DNA from: Symsagittifera roscoffensis
Taxonomy: Eukaryota > Xenacoelomorpha > Acoela > Convolutidae
Direction: 5' to 3'
Length of the DNA: 64,000 bases
Assembly (NCBI RefSeq): GCF_963678635.1
Contig: NC_087069.1
Location: 14,296,660-14,360,659, forward strand
Every line of letters begins with the position of its first letter. Within the stretch, counting starts at the first letter, position 1. Below are positions 20,180-31,958 of the stretch, in pieces. A program made the translations under genes and the position numbers. The notes below the pieces were generated by a model. The model was given only the letters and a program-made list of their open reading frames with translations. It searched no databases and was not told the origin of the DNA.

Positions 20180-20552
20180 ATGGTTGCTCAAAATTCAGCT
20201 GATTTCCCCATTTTTCGAGGACATGCAAGACAGCGTGGAAGAGGTTTTGGAGCTCTTGCACAAACTCTTGGGAGAACAGCAATCCCCTTTATTAAAAAAT
20301 ATATAGTCCCAGCTGCGAAAAGAATTGGGGCAGATTTGTTTGAAATCGCTGCTCCAGAGATTGGGGAAGTTGTTAGTGGACGTAAAAAACTCAAAACATT
20401 TGCAAAAGATGTGGGAACAAAAACAGTTCGAAAACAATTGGGAGGTGGAAAAAAAAACTAAGCGTAGAACAGCTAGAACCAGATCCATTTCTCGAAAAAG
20501 TAGATCGAAAAACAGTCGCTCTCGCAAAGACATTTTTGACAATATAAAATGA
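20180..20552 (+). pseudogene. Small basic Maverick core-like protein, frameshifted near its C-terminus
   Basis: The frame from 20180 encodes about 93 residues with GFGALAQTLGRTAIPF, a KKYIVPAAKRIG helix and a K/R-rich end, and stops at 20461. The expected Arg/Ser-rich tail (RTARTRSISRKSRSK) continues in another frame to 20552. The break falls in the A-run at about 20449-20457, so a 1-nt slip is the likely cause. Such proteins are common in Mavericks of invertebrates and resemble DNA-condensing or minor virion proteins of adenovirus-like viruses. The intact order with its neighbours supports the call. The exact function is inferred. Confidence 0.7.
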
Positions 20553-20599
20553 GTGTAAACCAAAGCCATTTTCGGTAAGGGGCTTTTACAAATTCTTCA

Positions 20600-21815
20600 T
20601 TGGAGATTTTTGATAAAGTCCCAGTTTTGGAAACAATTATGTCATCTTACACACAAGAAGTTTTCCCCAGTACTTCTCTGGATGAAAGCAGTATTGAGTT
20701 TGAATTTGAAACGGATCGTAATCTCTATTTGGATATTCAAAGCTCCAACTATTTAAAGGAAGATTGTTTGATGCTTTCAAAAAAGAAAAAGCAGAACATA
20801 AAGCAAAATTGGAGGAAGATTCAGATGAGGAGCCACAAACTTACTTAACTTATGTAAACAATCTACTACATTCTCTATTCTCGAACTGTGAAGTTTATAT
20901 TAACAATACAATGGTTTACAATGCCAATGGATTATGTCCTCATAAGGCACAGATATCGAACGAATTCAACTCGTCAGCAGTGAGTAATAAAGGAATTCTT
21001 GCTTGTCATGGATACAGTTTTGAAGAAAATCCTGATGCATTTGATATGTATCCATTCACTGATAGAGCAAACTCCTTGGGAACAGGGATAACTTTTTCAT
21101 TCTATGGGAGGCTCGCCATTGATTTGTTTACTTGCGAAAAACTGTTGCTACCAAATACCAAAGTTAGAATTAAACTTATTCGAGCTAGACCTAATTTTAC
21201 ATGTTATCTGATAATCCAAATGTCAGTCTGAAAATAGTTGATTGTTCGTTGCTTACTAGAAGAATTTTAGTTGCTGATTCTAATCATCAATACTTGCAAT
21301 GAAATCTGGGAAGAGAACGTGCTCAATACAATTACATGGAAACTATAGCAAGAACCTTTATCATTCCATCTCGTCAAAACCAATTCATACAAGAAAATAT
21401 ATTCAATAACGCTCCAATAAGAAGAGTAGCTGTTGCAATGAATACAAATTCAGCTGTTGCAGGTTCTTTTTATGAAAATCCTTTCAATTATCAACAATTT
21501 CATTTGAGAGAGCTTAGAATTATTCGGGGTGGAAGAGCAATTACTTCATTAGATACAACTTCTCCTTGTCGACCCTATGTTACAACAATGAAAGCAATGC
21601 AGTTAAACGAAAATTTTCCAGCTCTTCCTATGGAAGTTTTTCAAAATCACTATATTCTAGTATTCGACTTGACTTCACTACAGGATGCCGCTGAACACTT
21701 GCATTATCCAGAACTTAGCGGAGAAAGCTTGAGATTAGAAATGTTTTTTTTTTCAGTTTCCCTTGGAGCAAGTAATGGAAGTGATAGTCTTGGGAAAAAG
21801 ACTATCAAATGTTCA
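20600..21815 (+). pseudogene. Maverick capsid-type protein (F54H12.2-like), broken by frameshifts
   Basis: Three consecutive frames together cover a protein of about 400 residues: 20600-20848, 20764-21231 and 21240-21821. Landmarks are FTNSSLEIFDKVP at the start, LTYVNNLLHSLFSNCEVYIN in the middle, and TFIIPSRQNQFIQENIFNN, ENPFNYQQFHLREL and ALPMEVFQNHYILVFDLTS in the third part. The third frame slips again near 21770, since the expected ending (GKRLSNVQIDKFGTV) lies in another frame. The family is the jelly-roll-like virion protein annotated as F54H12.2-like in many invertebrates. At least three indels make it non-functional. It lies between the core-like gene and the membrane-protein gene, as in intact Mavericks. 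Confidence 0.75.
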
Positions 21816-22203
21816 AATTGACAAATTCGGAACAGTCGCTAAATTTTTTTAGTTTTTTTGAGTTTTCAGGTTCCTATAAAAATATTGTAGCTTTTTTGGG
21901 ACTTTTCATTGTGATTGTCTCTGTACTATATATTTTGTTTTTCTTCAGACCTAAATCTCCAGAAAAAGCAGCTAATGAATGCTGTTTAATTGAAAACCCA
22001 AGACATTTCTTCAACCTAGACTGTAAATCAGTGTTCAACAAATTTTGTCCAGTTCACAAGTTTTCTGTATGCGACTTTGTTGATTCAGTACCCAAATGCG
22101 AGTAAGTCAATAACTTTAGGATTTTCCATCCTAAACTACAATATCATACTTTCTATTTCTTTGTTTTAGATGTAAATCAGCTAACATTTGCGAAAATGGA
22201 TAA
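21809..22203 (+). CDS. One-pass membrane protein of the Maverick, two exons
   Basis: Exon 1 runs from 21809 to 22101, ending in GA before GTAAGT. Exon 2 runs from 22170 after TTTTAG to the stop at 22201-22203. The protein is about 108 residues. Residues 23-48 (IVAFLGLFIVIVSVLYILFFF) form a clear transmembrane helix. The C-terminal half is Cys-rich (CCLIENP, NLDCKSVFNKFCPVHKF, CDF, CECKSANIC), suggesting disulphides or metal binding. Its stop overlaps the start of the protease gene (ATGGATAA), and the gene starts inside the tail of the capsid-type gene, fitting a compact viral layout. The splice prediction rests on consensus sites only. Without splicing the frame ends at the GAG TAA near 22103. 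Confidence 0.6.
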
Positions 22204-22594
22204 TTTTTCACTTCTGCAATTTATTGAAAGAATTCCTGAACTCAGGTTCAAGTACATGGGATTTTACCCCTCTGATAAAGTACCTCAACTAACAAAATAC
22301 TCTTTTGCAATTGTTAACTCAGCTCCAAGCAACGATAGAGGGGAGCACTGGATCATGATGGCTCGATTGGATAAAACTTACTATTTTGCTGATTCTTTGG
22401 GTCGGAAAAGAACAACTTATTCCTTTCTAACAAAAAAGTATCGGCGAATGGTTCCTCAAAAGCTACAAAAAACTGATAATTTGTGTGGATTTTACGCAAT
22501 TTATTCAGCATTTCGTCTTTTTAAATTCTACCAGACAAACTTGAATAATATTCATGATGTGCATGTTTTGAATTTTATAAGTAATTTTATGTAA
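22196..22594 (+). CDS. Adenain-like cysteine protease (Maverick/Polinton)
   Basis: This 132-residue protein is intact. It has the C5/Ulp1-type order of catalytic residues: His in GEHWIMM (about residue 51), Asp in YFADSLG (about 66), and Cys in DNLCGFYAIY (about 99), with a preceding Gln-rich stretch (PQKLQ). In adenovirus-like elements this enzyme cleaves virion precursors during maturation. The length is normal for Maverick proteases. The start ATG at 22196 overlaps the stop of the membrane-protein gene. The last third (from 22441) is also present as truncated copies at the start of each following tandem unit (26957 and 31321), so part of this gene was swept into the amplification. Confidence 0.88.
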   Translation: MDNFSLLQFIERIPELRFKYMGFYPSDKVPQLTKYSFAIVNSAPSNDRGEHWIMMARLDKTYYFADSLGRKRTTYSFLTKKYRRMVPQKLQKTDNLCGFYAIYSAFRLFKFYQTNLNNIHDVHVLNFISNFM

Positions 22595-23225
22595 ATTTGT
22601 AGTTTTTTCATTTGTAAGTGAAAATTATGGCAGTAAGTTTACTATACGATGCAGTGATTTATATACTTTCTTTGTAATTTAATTTTTTTCTTTCAAAAAA
22701 TTCAATTTTTTTTCGATGTCTCTGTAGGTTCAGAATAGATTCAGATAGGTAGAAAGTAAAAGTATCTAATAAATTTTTATTAGATCAAATTAAACAAAAT
22801 CTTATCGTGTTTTGAATTTTTTCGAAAAAATTTCTTTGATAAAAAATTCCAAGTTTTTGCACAAAAACTCTTACCATTGACTTACCATGCACCAAAAAAC
22901 TAAATACATAACCTTTATTCTACAAACTACACGTAATTAACAATTAACTGTTCCCAATTAGATAACGCGCGCCAAAAACTAGATAACACGCGCGCGAAAA
23001 AAAATAAACAAAAACCAAAAAATTTTCGTTTTTCTTACCATTATCTTACCACCACACAAACCATAAAACCTTACAATCGGTATTCCCTATCTTAATACAT
23101 TGCAGAATCTATACCCAATCTTAATACATAGCTTGAAGACCGGATGCTCTATTCCCTATCTTAATACATGTGGGTCTTCAGGGTCCCCCCCCCCACCCCT
23201 GATCAGCTCCAACATCTACTACTAC
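22595..23225 (+). other. AT-rich Maverick tail
   Basis: No gene. Contains repeats of TTCCCTATCTTAATACAT (three similar copies at 23083-23167), two ACTTACC-rich stretches, GCGCGC-containing DNA near 22966-22996, and a C-homopolymer at about 23185-23194. About 155 bp (around 22703-22847) present here are missing from the corresponding part of tandem units 2 and 3. The tail passes directly into minus-strand integrase sequence at about 23226-23231. Confidence 0.6.
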
Positions 23226-23230
23226 TAAAA

Positions 23231-26040
23231 GTTCTGTTTGATAGAGTTGCGGCAACACTATCGCATTGTATTTGTACAGGACTTTGTCCTCTTCTCTTTT
23301 CTTGCAAGCCACGATCCCTTCCTTGTTCAGATATAACCTTCCCTCTTTCTAAATAAAGTACTGTCGCCGAATGCGGTAACTGTCTTCCTGGAGGTCTCCT
23401 TTGTCCGGAGCACCATTTTCGATCCACCTTTTCAGGTTGCTTGTCATGTGGTCATTTTTCTGTGCTCTTAGCAGGTCCGAGAGTCTGTATCTCGCCTTCA
23501 AGTGCGTCTTCATGACCCTCATCTGACTATTTAGCTCATTGGGCTGATGCGTATCTTCTTCCATCTTAACGCACCAAACCTTCGAATGGCTGAAGATCAG
23601 TCCTGACTACCTCTTTCTGTGGCAACAGACTTATCGAACGTTTCGATACCGCTTTTGTTTCCAGATCATCCGCTGCGTTATCAAAGACTCTTTCACCTGG
23701 TATGAGGTACCGATCACTGTCAGGGTCTTGATATACCTCCCTGTCCAGATTCCTTGCTCGAGTTTCCACTAGCAGTGCGTGGATCGCTAGCTCTGACAGT
23801 TCCGATCCTGAGCTCGAGTTCCTGTTTGAGTAGGTGTCGATTCCTGAGTTCCAGGAATTGTCATCCATTGAAGAGTCTGCGATAGAGCCCGTCCCCTCCT
23901 TCAGATCAGTTCAGTGCCTTCTTCGCATCCATCTGAACTCCCCGGACAAAACTCTATTCTACAGGTCCTGTTTCTCATCACAAACTTTTTCATCTACATC
24001 AGACTGCCCGGACAAACTTCAGAATGCCCGGTTGATCTTGAAATCGCCGGTTCTTCTCACCGTCCGTCTCCCCGGACAAACAATCTTGTACCAGGTTTCG
24101 TTCAACCTTCTCACCTTCTTTCTCCTGGTCCTCAAAGGTAACGGTTTTCTTTTGCGTATCGTTCTCCTGTTCTTTCCTACCGTATGATCCCTCTCGTTTT
24201 CTTTGTGTTGTCGTCTGGATGGCATGATCTTCACCTTCTCACTGACTGTCAATGATGCCAGTGCTGCTGCCCACTCGGGGCCATCTCTGGTCACTTCTCT
24301 CTCTAACAATCCACCCAGCATCCGCATCACTTGCGGTGTGACCTGCACCGTTTTATCCAATAATGAGAGGCTGTTGATGTTCATGCGAGAGAGTTTCTGC
24401 TGGACCAGGTTCGAGCACAGCAACAGGTCCAATGGCACCGGGTCCTTCTGGGATAGAATCTTCATCTCGGCTGCTTTCTCTACAGGTAACTCAGGATGTC
24501 CTAGGATTGGATGTCCAGACTTATCCAACCATCTCGTCAAGGGAAGTGCTTCATAAGTTTCTTTATGCAGAAACGAGAATCCTTCCTTGATTTCTGCCTG
24601 ATTGACTTGCTTCTGTTCCAATCTTTCATAGGACTCGGTTTTCTTGCTGAGGCTGTCAGCATTCTGGTGTTTGTCACGCATCCTGTGCTCGGTTATCATT
24701 AGATAGCCATCTAACCTCACTATCCATCTTCCAATATAACTTTGATCTATCGAGTATGTCTTCAACCAGGATAACGCCCTGTTGTCCACGCGTAGCTTAA
24801 AGGGAGCGCTCCCCAAGTATGCGCGGTACTTTTCCACAAATGTGACTACTGCAAACATTTCTGCATTTGGTGTACCATATTTCATCTCAGTGTCACTTAA
24901 CACCTTACTGCCATATGCAATGGGACGGAGAGGGACCTGCCAGAAGGCAGAACCCAAGTCCAATGTGGTGAAGAACTTGGCATCGCCAAGTTTAGAGAGG
25001 CTCTCGTCTATCAGCGGTATCGGGTACGCATCTTTTATCGTTACCGCGTTTAAGTAGCAAAAGTCGCAATAAAATCTAAGCTGCCCCCCTTTCTTCTTCA
25101 CCATCACTACCCCGCAAGCCCATGGCAATTTCGAGGGTTCTATGATGTCGTATTCGAGCAACATTTCTATTTCCGCTCGGCACGCTTCCGATTTATGTGG
25201 CGTCATTCGTCTTGCGCCTTCCCTATGGGGAACGGCGCCTTCCTCAAGTTCGATTTCGTGTTCGACGAAGTTACAGCAACCGATATCCACCTTATGTTTT
25301 GAAAATACATCCGCGTTCCGATTTAAAACCGCCCGCAAAAATTCAAAATCTCCCTCACCTATTTTCCCTTTTAAGTGTTCTATTTCTGGCAAAACCGGTT
25401 TGTCAGTTTCTAGTTCATACAACGAGGGGCGTTCCGGGAAATTCGAGCAGCTCGACAAACCGTCGTCCGTTTCGTACTTTAGTGAAAGCAGTTTATGAAA
25501 AGAATTTAATTCATTATCCCTTTTTAAAATTTTATCTTTATTGGCATGGTAACGACAGTCTTTCACACTATATCTCTTCAAGTTTTGGGTCTCTTCATAG
25601 TCGATCCTCGTCGGCAAAGCGTAACCAAGTTTCTTTCCACGCTGGATTGAAACCGTGGTGTCCAGTGTGTTCAATAACACGCTGACACACAGTCCGTTTC
25701 GAGTTACTGAGAAGCTCTTGCCTGAAATCACTGAACTTTGACTATTTGGATTCTGTACCAAACAAACCTGCTTACCATCACTTAACGAAGTTAAATTTTT
25801 CATGCTAAAAATTGCTACCACTGCTTGTCCCGGCTGTAGTTTCACCTTTTTATCTAAAAAGATTGGTATCTTATTTTCATCCGTCATTATTCTATTAATT
25901 GGTTTCTTAACATACTTCCGTCCGGGTTCCTAATCCTTATTAGACCGTTGTTCAAGTCAATCATCACGTCGAAATTCCTGACAAAATCTCTGCCCAAGAT
26001 GAATTCGTCGGAGTCATCCAGATTCTCCACTACTAGGAAG
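23231..26040 (-). pseudogene. Gypsy pol fragment, tandem unit 1: protease end, deleted RT, RNase H, linker, integrase start
   Basis: Read on the minus strand from 26040 downward: the end of the protease (FILGRDFV region), then a long open frame (25887-24019, 622 codons) with the RT N-terminal half (CDFCYLNAVTIKDAYPIP, LDLGSAFWQVPL) joined directly to RNase H (RPIAYGSKVLSD, LRVDNRALSWL). About 230 residues of RT, including the YVDD active site, are missing. The linker continues in other frames (23868-23566 and 23564-23349) and ends at LYQTEL of the integrase finger, where Maverick tail begins. The fragment cannot encode an active RT. Its closest relative is the plus-strand element at 2525-6960. 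Confidence 0.88.
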
Positions 26041-26922
26041 CTCTGCCTGTGCCTGCTGAGTATTTCGTCTACATAAGTCGTTTAACTCCTGTTGACGTAT
26101 TATTACATCCCTCACATAGACCTGTGGTGACGTCTTCTTACCCTCATACTCTGAGTAGAAGAAAGTCAGGGGCAAAGACTTCTCGTGTCCGGTTAGCATA
26201 ATGTGTGGACTAACTCCGGTGGTGGAATGTTGCGTGCTATTGTAAGCTTCCATCACCTGTGGAAGGTATCTGTCCCAATCGGTCATGTACCTGGAACAAT
26301 ATACTCTCAGCATCGACACTAACGTTCTATTTTGCCTTTCCACTAAGCCATTCGTCTGGGGATGGTATGTCATGGAGTGGGCCTGAGCCACCTGCGAACG
26401 TCGCATTAGCTCTTTTGTAAGATCTTGCACGAAAGCTGTTCCGTTATCCGATTGAAACGTCATCGGACAACCATGTCTTGCTATCCACGTGTTGATTTGG
26501 TGATCGCAAGTCTCTTCTGCTGAGGCAGTTATGCAGGGCACGGCCTCTGCATTTTTCGTGAAGTGGTCTATCATGACTAAGACTTGATTATAACCACTGT
26601 CTGTCACGCATATCTTTTGGTGATCAATCTGTGCCACCTCGTTAAATTCAGTTAACTCGATCGACTGCAAAGGAAATCGCAACTTCCTTGGATCCTTGAC
26701 CTGTTGGTATGACAGGCATGCTGTTACCCGCTTCTCATATGCCTTTATCATTCCAGGCCACTCAAAGCGTTTCAGAATTCTCTGGTATACTTTGTCGATT
26801 CCCTGATGGCCCATCTGATCATGTGACCTGAATAAAAATTCTGTTTGATAGAGTTGCGGCAACACTAGCGCATTGTATTTGTACAGGACTTTGTCCTCTT
26901 TTCTCTTCTCTTGCAAGCCACT
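26041..26922 (-). pseudogene. Gypsy integrase fragment, tandem unit 1
   Basis: On the minus strand this is an integrase with the HHCC finger (HDQMGHQG; CLSYQQ, so the first Cys of the pair remains but the second is Tyr), D in IDHQKI, D in FQSDNGTAF and E in NGLVERQNRTL. It is cut at the N-terminal side by Maverick DNA at about 26923 and at the C-terminal side at 26041 by protease sequence (the QAQA to SFLVV join). The core DDE residues are present, but the protein lacks its GPY/F module. Confidence 0.88.
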
Positions 26923-26928
26923 GGTTCC

Positions 26929-26970
26929 TCGGCGAATGGTTCTCGGCGAATGGTTCTCGGCGAATGGTTC
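26929..26970. repeat. Triplicated 14-bp junction repeat between units 1 and 2
   Basis: TCGGCGAATGGTTC is repeated three times without spacing (26929, 26943, 26957). The single-copy original is at 22441 inside the Maverick protease gene. It marks the tandem-unit boundary. Confidence 0.9.
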
Positions 26971-27593
26971 CTCGAAAGCTACAAAAAACTGATAATTTGT
27001 GTGGATTTTACGCAATTTATTCAGCATTTCTTCTTTTTAAATTCTACCAGACAAACTTGAATAATATTCATGATGTGCAAGTTTTGAATTTTATAAGTAA
27101 TTTTATGTAAATTTGTAGTTTTTTCATTTGTAAGTGTAAATTATGGCAGTAAGTTTACTATACGATGCAGTGATTTATATACTTTCTTTGTAATTTAATT
27201 TTTTTCTCTCAAATAAAAATTCCAAGTTTTTGCACAAAAACTCTTACCATTGACTTACCATGCACCAAAAAACTAAATACATAACCTTTTTTCTACAAAC
27301 TACACGTAATTAACAATTAACTGTTCCCAATTAGATAACGCGCGCCAAAAACTTTGCGAAAAAAAATAAACAAAAACCAAAAAATTTTCGTTTTTCTTAC
27401 CATTATCTTACCATCACACAAACAATAAAACCTTACCATCGGTATTCCCTATCTTAATACATTGTAGAATCTATACCCAATCTTAATACATAGCTTGAAG
27501 ACCGGATGCTCTATTCCCTATCTTAATACATGTGGGTCTTCAGGGTCCCCCCCCCCACCCCTGATCAGCTCCAACATCTACTACTACTAAAAG

Positions 27594-30404
27594 TTCTGTT
27601 TGATAGAGTTGCGGCAACACTATCGCATTGTATTTGTACAGGACTTTGTCCTCTTCTCTTTTCTTGCAAGCCACGATCCCTTCCTTGTTCAGATATAACC
27701 TTCCCTCTTTCTAAATAAAGTACTGTCGCCGAATGCGGTAACTGTCTTCCTGGAGGTCTCCTTTGTCCGGAGCACCATTTTCGATCCACCTTTTCAGGTT
27801 GCTTGTCATGTGGTCATTTGTCTGTGCTCTTAGCAGGTCCGAGAGTCTGTATCTCGCCTTCAAGTGCGTCTTCATGACCCTCATCTGACTATTTAGCTCA
27901 TTGGGCTGATGCGTATCTTCTTCCATCTTAACGCACCAAACCTTCGAATGGCTGAAGATCAGTCCTGACTACCTCTTTCTGTGGCAACAGACTTATCGAA
28001 CGTTTCGATACCGCTTTTGTTTCCAGATCATCCGCTGCGTTATCAAAGACTCTTTCACCTGGTATGAGGTACCGATCACTGTCAGGGTCTTGATATACCT
28101 CCCTGTCCAGATTCCTTGCTCGAGTTTCCACTAGCAGTGCGTGGATCGCTAGCTCTGACAGTTCCGATCCTGAGCTCGAGTTCCTGTTTGAGTAGGTGTC
28201 GATTCCTGAGTTCCAGGAATTGTCATCCATTGAAGAGTCTGCGATAGAGCCCGTCCCCTCCTTCAGATCAGTTCAGTGCCTTCTTCGCATCCATCTGAAC
28301 TCCCCGGACAAAACTCTATTCTACAGGTCCTGTTTCTCATCACAAACTTTTTCATCTACATCAGACTGCCCGGACAAACTTCCTTGTCCCGGGTGTTGAT
28401 CTTGAAATCGCCGGTTCTTCTCACCGTCCGTCTCCCCGGACAAACAATCTTGTACCAGGTTTCGTTCAACCTTCTCACCTTCTTTCTCCTGGTCCTCAAA
28501 GGTAACGGTTTTCTTTTGCGTATCGTTCTCCTGTTCTTTCCTACCGTATGATCCCTCTCGTTTTCTTTGTGTTGTCGTCTGGATGGCATGATCTTCACCT
28601 TCTCACTGACTGTCAATGATGCCAGTGCTGCTGCCCACTCGGGGCCATCTCTGGTCACTTCTCTCTCTAACAATCCACCCAGCATCCGCATCACTTGCGG
28701 TGTGACCTGCACCGTTTTATCCAATAATGAGAGGCTGTTGATGTTCATGCGAGAGAGTTTCTGCTGGACCAGGTTCGAGCACAGCAACAGGTCCAATGGC
28801 ACCGGGTCCTTCTGGGATAGAATCTTCATCTCGGCTGCTTTCTCTACAGGTAACTCAGGATGTCCTAGGATTGGATGTCCAGACTTATCCAACCATCTCG
28901 TCAAGGGAAGTGCTTCATAAGTTTCTTTATGCAGAAACGAGAATCCTTCCTTGATTTCTGCCTGATTGACTTGCTTCTGTTCCAATCTTTCATAGGACTC
29001 GGTTTTCTTGCTGAGGCTGTCAGCATTCTGGTGTTTGTCACGCATCCTGTGCTCGGTTATCATTAGATAGCCATCTAACCTCACTATCCATCTTCCAATA
29101 TAACTTTGATCCATCGAGTATGTCTTCAACCAGGATAACGCCCTGTTGTCCACGCGTAGCTTAAAGGGAGCGCTCCCCAAGTATGCGCGGTACTTTTCCA
29201 CAAATGTGACTACTGCAAACATTTCTGCATTTGGTGTACCATATTTCATCTCAGTGTCACTTAACACCTTACTGCCATATGCAATGGGACGGAGAGGGAC
29301 CTGCCAGAAGGCAGAACCCAAGTCCAATGTGGTGAAGAACTTGGCATCGCCAAGTTTAGAGAGGCTCTCGTCTATCAGCGGTATCGGGTACGCATCTTTT
29401 ATCGTTACCGCGTTTAAGTAGCAAAAGTCGCAATAAAATCTAAGCTGCCCCCCTTTCTTCTTCACCATCACTACCCCGCAAGCCCATGGCAATTTCGAGG
29501 GTTCTATGATGTCGTATTCGAGCAACATTTCTATTTCCGCTCGGCACGCTTCCGATTTATGTGGCGTCATTCGTCTTGCGCCTTCCCTATGGGGAACGGC
29601 GCCTTCCTCAAGTTCGATTTCGTGTTCGACGAAGTTACAGCAACCGATATCCACCTTATGTTTTGAAAATACATCCGCGTTCCGATTTAAAACCGCCCGC
29701 AAAAATTCAAAATCTCCCTCACCTATTTTCCCTTTTAAGTGTTCTATTTCTGGCAAAACCGGTTTGTCAGTTTCTAGTTCATACAACGAGGGGCGTTCCG
29801 GGAAATTCGAGCAGCTCGACAAACCGTCGTCCGTTTCGTACTTTAGTGAAAGCAGTTTATGAAAAGAATTTAATTCATTATCCCTTTTTAAAATTTTATC
29901 TTTATTGGCATGGTAACGACAGTCTTTCACACTATATCTCTTCAAGTTTTGGGTCTCTTCATAGTCGATCCTCGTCGGCAAAGCGTAACCAAGTTTCTTT
30001 CCACGCTGGATTGAAACCGTGGTGTCCAGTGTGTTCAATAACACGCTGACACACAGTCCGTTTCGAGTTACCGAGAAGCTCTTGCCTGAAATCACTGAAC
30101 TTTGACTATTTGGATTCTGTACCAAACAAACCTGCTTACCATCACTTAACGAAGTTAAATTTTTCATGCTAAAATTTGCTACCACTGCTTGTCCCGGCTG
30201 TAGTTTCACCTTTTTATCTAAAAAGATTGGTATCTTATTTTCATCCGTCATTATTCTATTAATTGGTTTCTTAACATACTTCCGTCCGGGTTCCTAATCC
30301 TTATTAGACCGTTGTTCAAGTCAATCATCACGTCGAAATTCCTGACAAAATCTCTGCCCAAGATGAATTCGTCGGAGTCATCCAGATTCTCCACTACTAG
30401 GAAG
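27594..30404 (-). pseudogene. Gypsy pol fragment, tandem unit 2
   Basis: Same structure as the unit 1 fragment. The open frame at 30251-28356 is 631 codons, with the identical fusion of the RT N-terminal half to RNase H and loss of YVDD. The frame reads a little further than in unit 1 because the linker keeps CTTCCTTGTCCCGGG where unit 1 has a different sequence at about 24009-24030. Confidence 0.88.
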
Positions 30405-31286
30405 CTCTGCCTGTGCCTGCTGAGTATTTCGTCTACATAAGTCGTTTAACTCCTGTTGACGTATTATTACATCCCTCACATAGACCTGTGGTGACGTCTT
30501 CTTACCCTCATACTCTGAGTAGAAGAAAGTCAGGGGCAAAGACTTCTCGTGTCCGGTTAGCATAATGTGTGGACTAACTCCGGTGGTGGAATGTTGCGTG
30601 CTATTGTAAGCTTCCATCACCTGTGGAAGGTATCTGTCCCAATCGGTCATGTACCTGGAACAATATACTCTCAGCATCGACACTAACGTTCTATTTTGCC
30701 TTTCCACTAAGCCATTCGTCTGGGGATGGTATGTCATGGAGTGGGCCTGAGCCACCTGCGAACGTCGCATTAGCTCTTTTGTAAGATCTTGCACGAAAGC
30801 TGTTCCGTTATCCGATTGAAACGTCATCGGACAACCATGTCTTGCTATCCACGTGTTGATTTGGTGATCGCAAGTCTCTTCTGCTGAGGCAGTTATGCAG
30901 GGCACGGCCTCTGCATTTTTCGTGAAGTGGTCTATCATGACTAAGACTTGATTATAACCACTGTCTGTCATGCATATCTTTTGGTGATCAATCTGTACCA
31001 CCTCGTTAAATTCAGTTAACTCGATCGACTGCAAAGGAAATCGCAACTTCCTTGGATCCTTGACCTGTTGGTATGACAGGCATGCTGTTACCCGCTTCTC
31101 ATATGCCTTTATCATTCCAGGCCACTCAAAGCGTTTCAGAATTCTCTGGTATACTTTGTCGATTCCCTGATGGCCCATCTGATCATGTGACCTGAATAAA
31201 AATTCTGTTTGATAGAGTTGCGGCAACACTAGCGCATTGTATTTGTACAGGACTTTGTCCTCTTTTCTCTTCTCTTGCAAGCCACT
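30405..31286 (-). pseudogene. Gypsy integrase fragment, tandem unit 2
   Basis: Nearly identical to the unit 1 integrase piece: DDE residues present, C-terminal module absent, both ends cut at the same positions. Differences such as VVQIDHQKICM here against VAQIDHQKICV in unit 1 show slight divergence. Confidence 0.88.
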
Positions 31287-31292
31287 GGTTCC

Positions 31293-31334
31293 TCGGCGAA
31301 TGGTTCTCGGCGAATGGTTCTCGGCGAATGGTTC
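31293..31334. repeat. Triplicated 14-bp junction repeat between units 2 and 3
   Basis: The same TCGGCGAATGGTTC triplet as at 26929-26970, exactly 4,364 bp downstream, which defines the period of the array. Confidence 0.9.
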
Positions 31335-31958
31335 CTCGAAAGCTACAAAAAACTGATAATTTGTGTGGATTTTACGCAATTTATTCAGCATTTCTTCTTT
31401 TTAAATTCTACCAGACAAACTTGAATAATATTCATGATGTGCAAGTTTTGAATTTTATAAGTAATTTTATGTAAATTTGTAGTTTTTTCATTTGTAAGTG
31501 TAAATTATGGCAGTAAGTTTACTATACGATGCAGTGATTTATATACTTTCTTTGTAATTTAATTTTTTTCTCTCAAATAAAAATTCCAAGTTTTTGCACA
31601 AAAACTCTTACCATTGACTTACCATGCACCAAAAAACTAAATACATAACCTTTTTTCTACAAACTACACGTAATTAACAATTAACTGTTCCCAATTAGAT
31701 AACGCGCGCCAAAAACTTTGCGAAAAAAAATAAACAAAAACCAAAAAATTTTAGTTTTTCTTACCATTATCTTACCATCACACAAACAATAAAACCTTAC
31801 CATCGGTATTCCCTATCTTAATACATTGTAGAATCTATACCCAATCTTAATACATAGCTTGAAGACCGGATGCTCTATTCCCTATCTTAATACATGTGGG
31901 TCTTCAGGGTCCCCCCCCCCCACCCCTGATCAGCTCCAACATCTACTACTACTAAAAG

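Larger units (their letters stand above)
19839..23225 (+). mobile_element. 5'-truncated, decaying Maverick/Polinton fragment
   Basis: Five adjacent plus-strand genes show the make-up of a Polinton (Maverick), a large virus-like DNA transposon: a conserved structural protein, a small basic core-like protein, a capsid-type protein of the nematode F54H12.2 group, a one-pass membrane protein and an adenovirus-type cysteine protease. No polymerase B, integrase or ATPase is present here. The fragment begins inside its first gene where the retroelement tail ends. Its 3' end is AT-rich and runs directly into gypsy sequence at about 23226. Several genes are frameshifted, so it is not autonomous. Confidence 0.85.
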
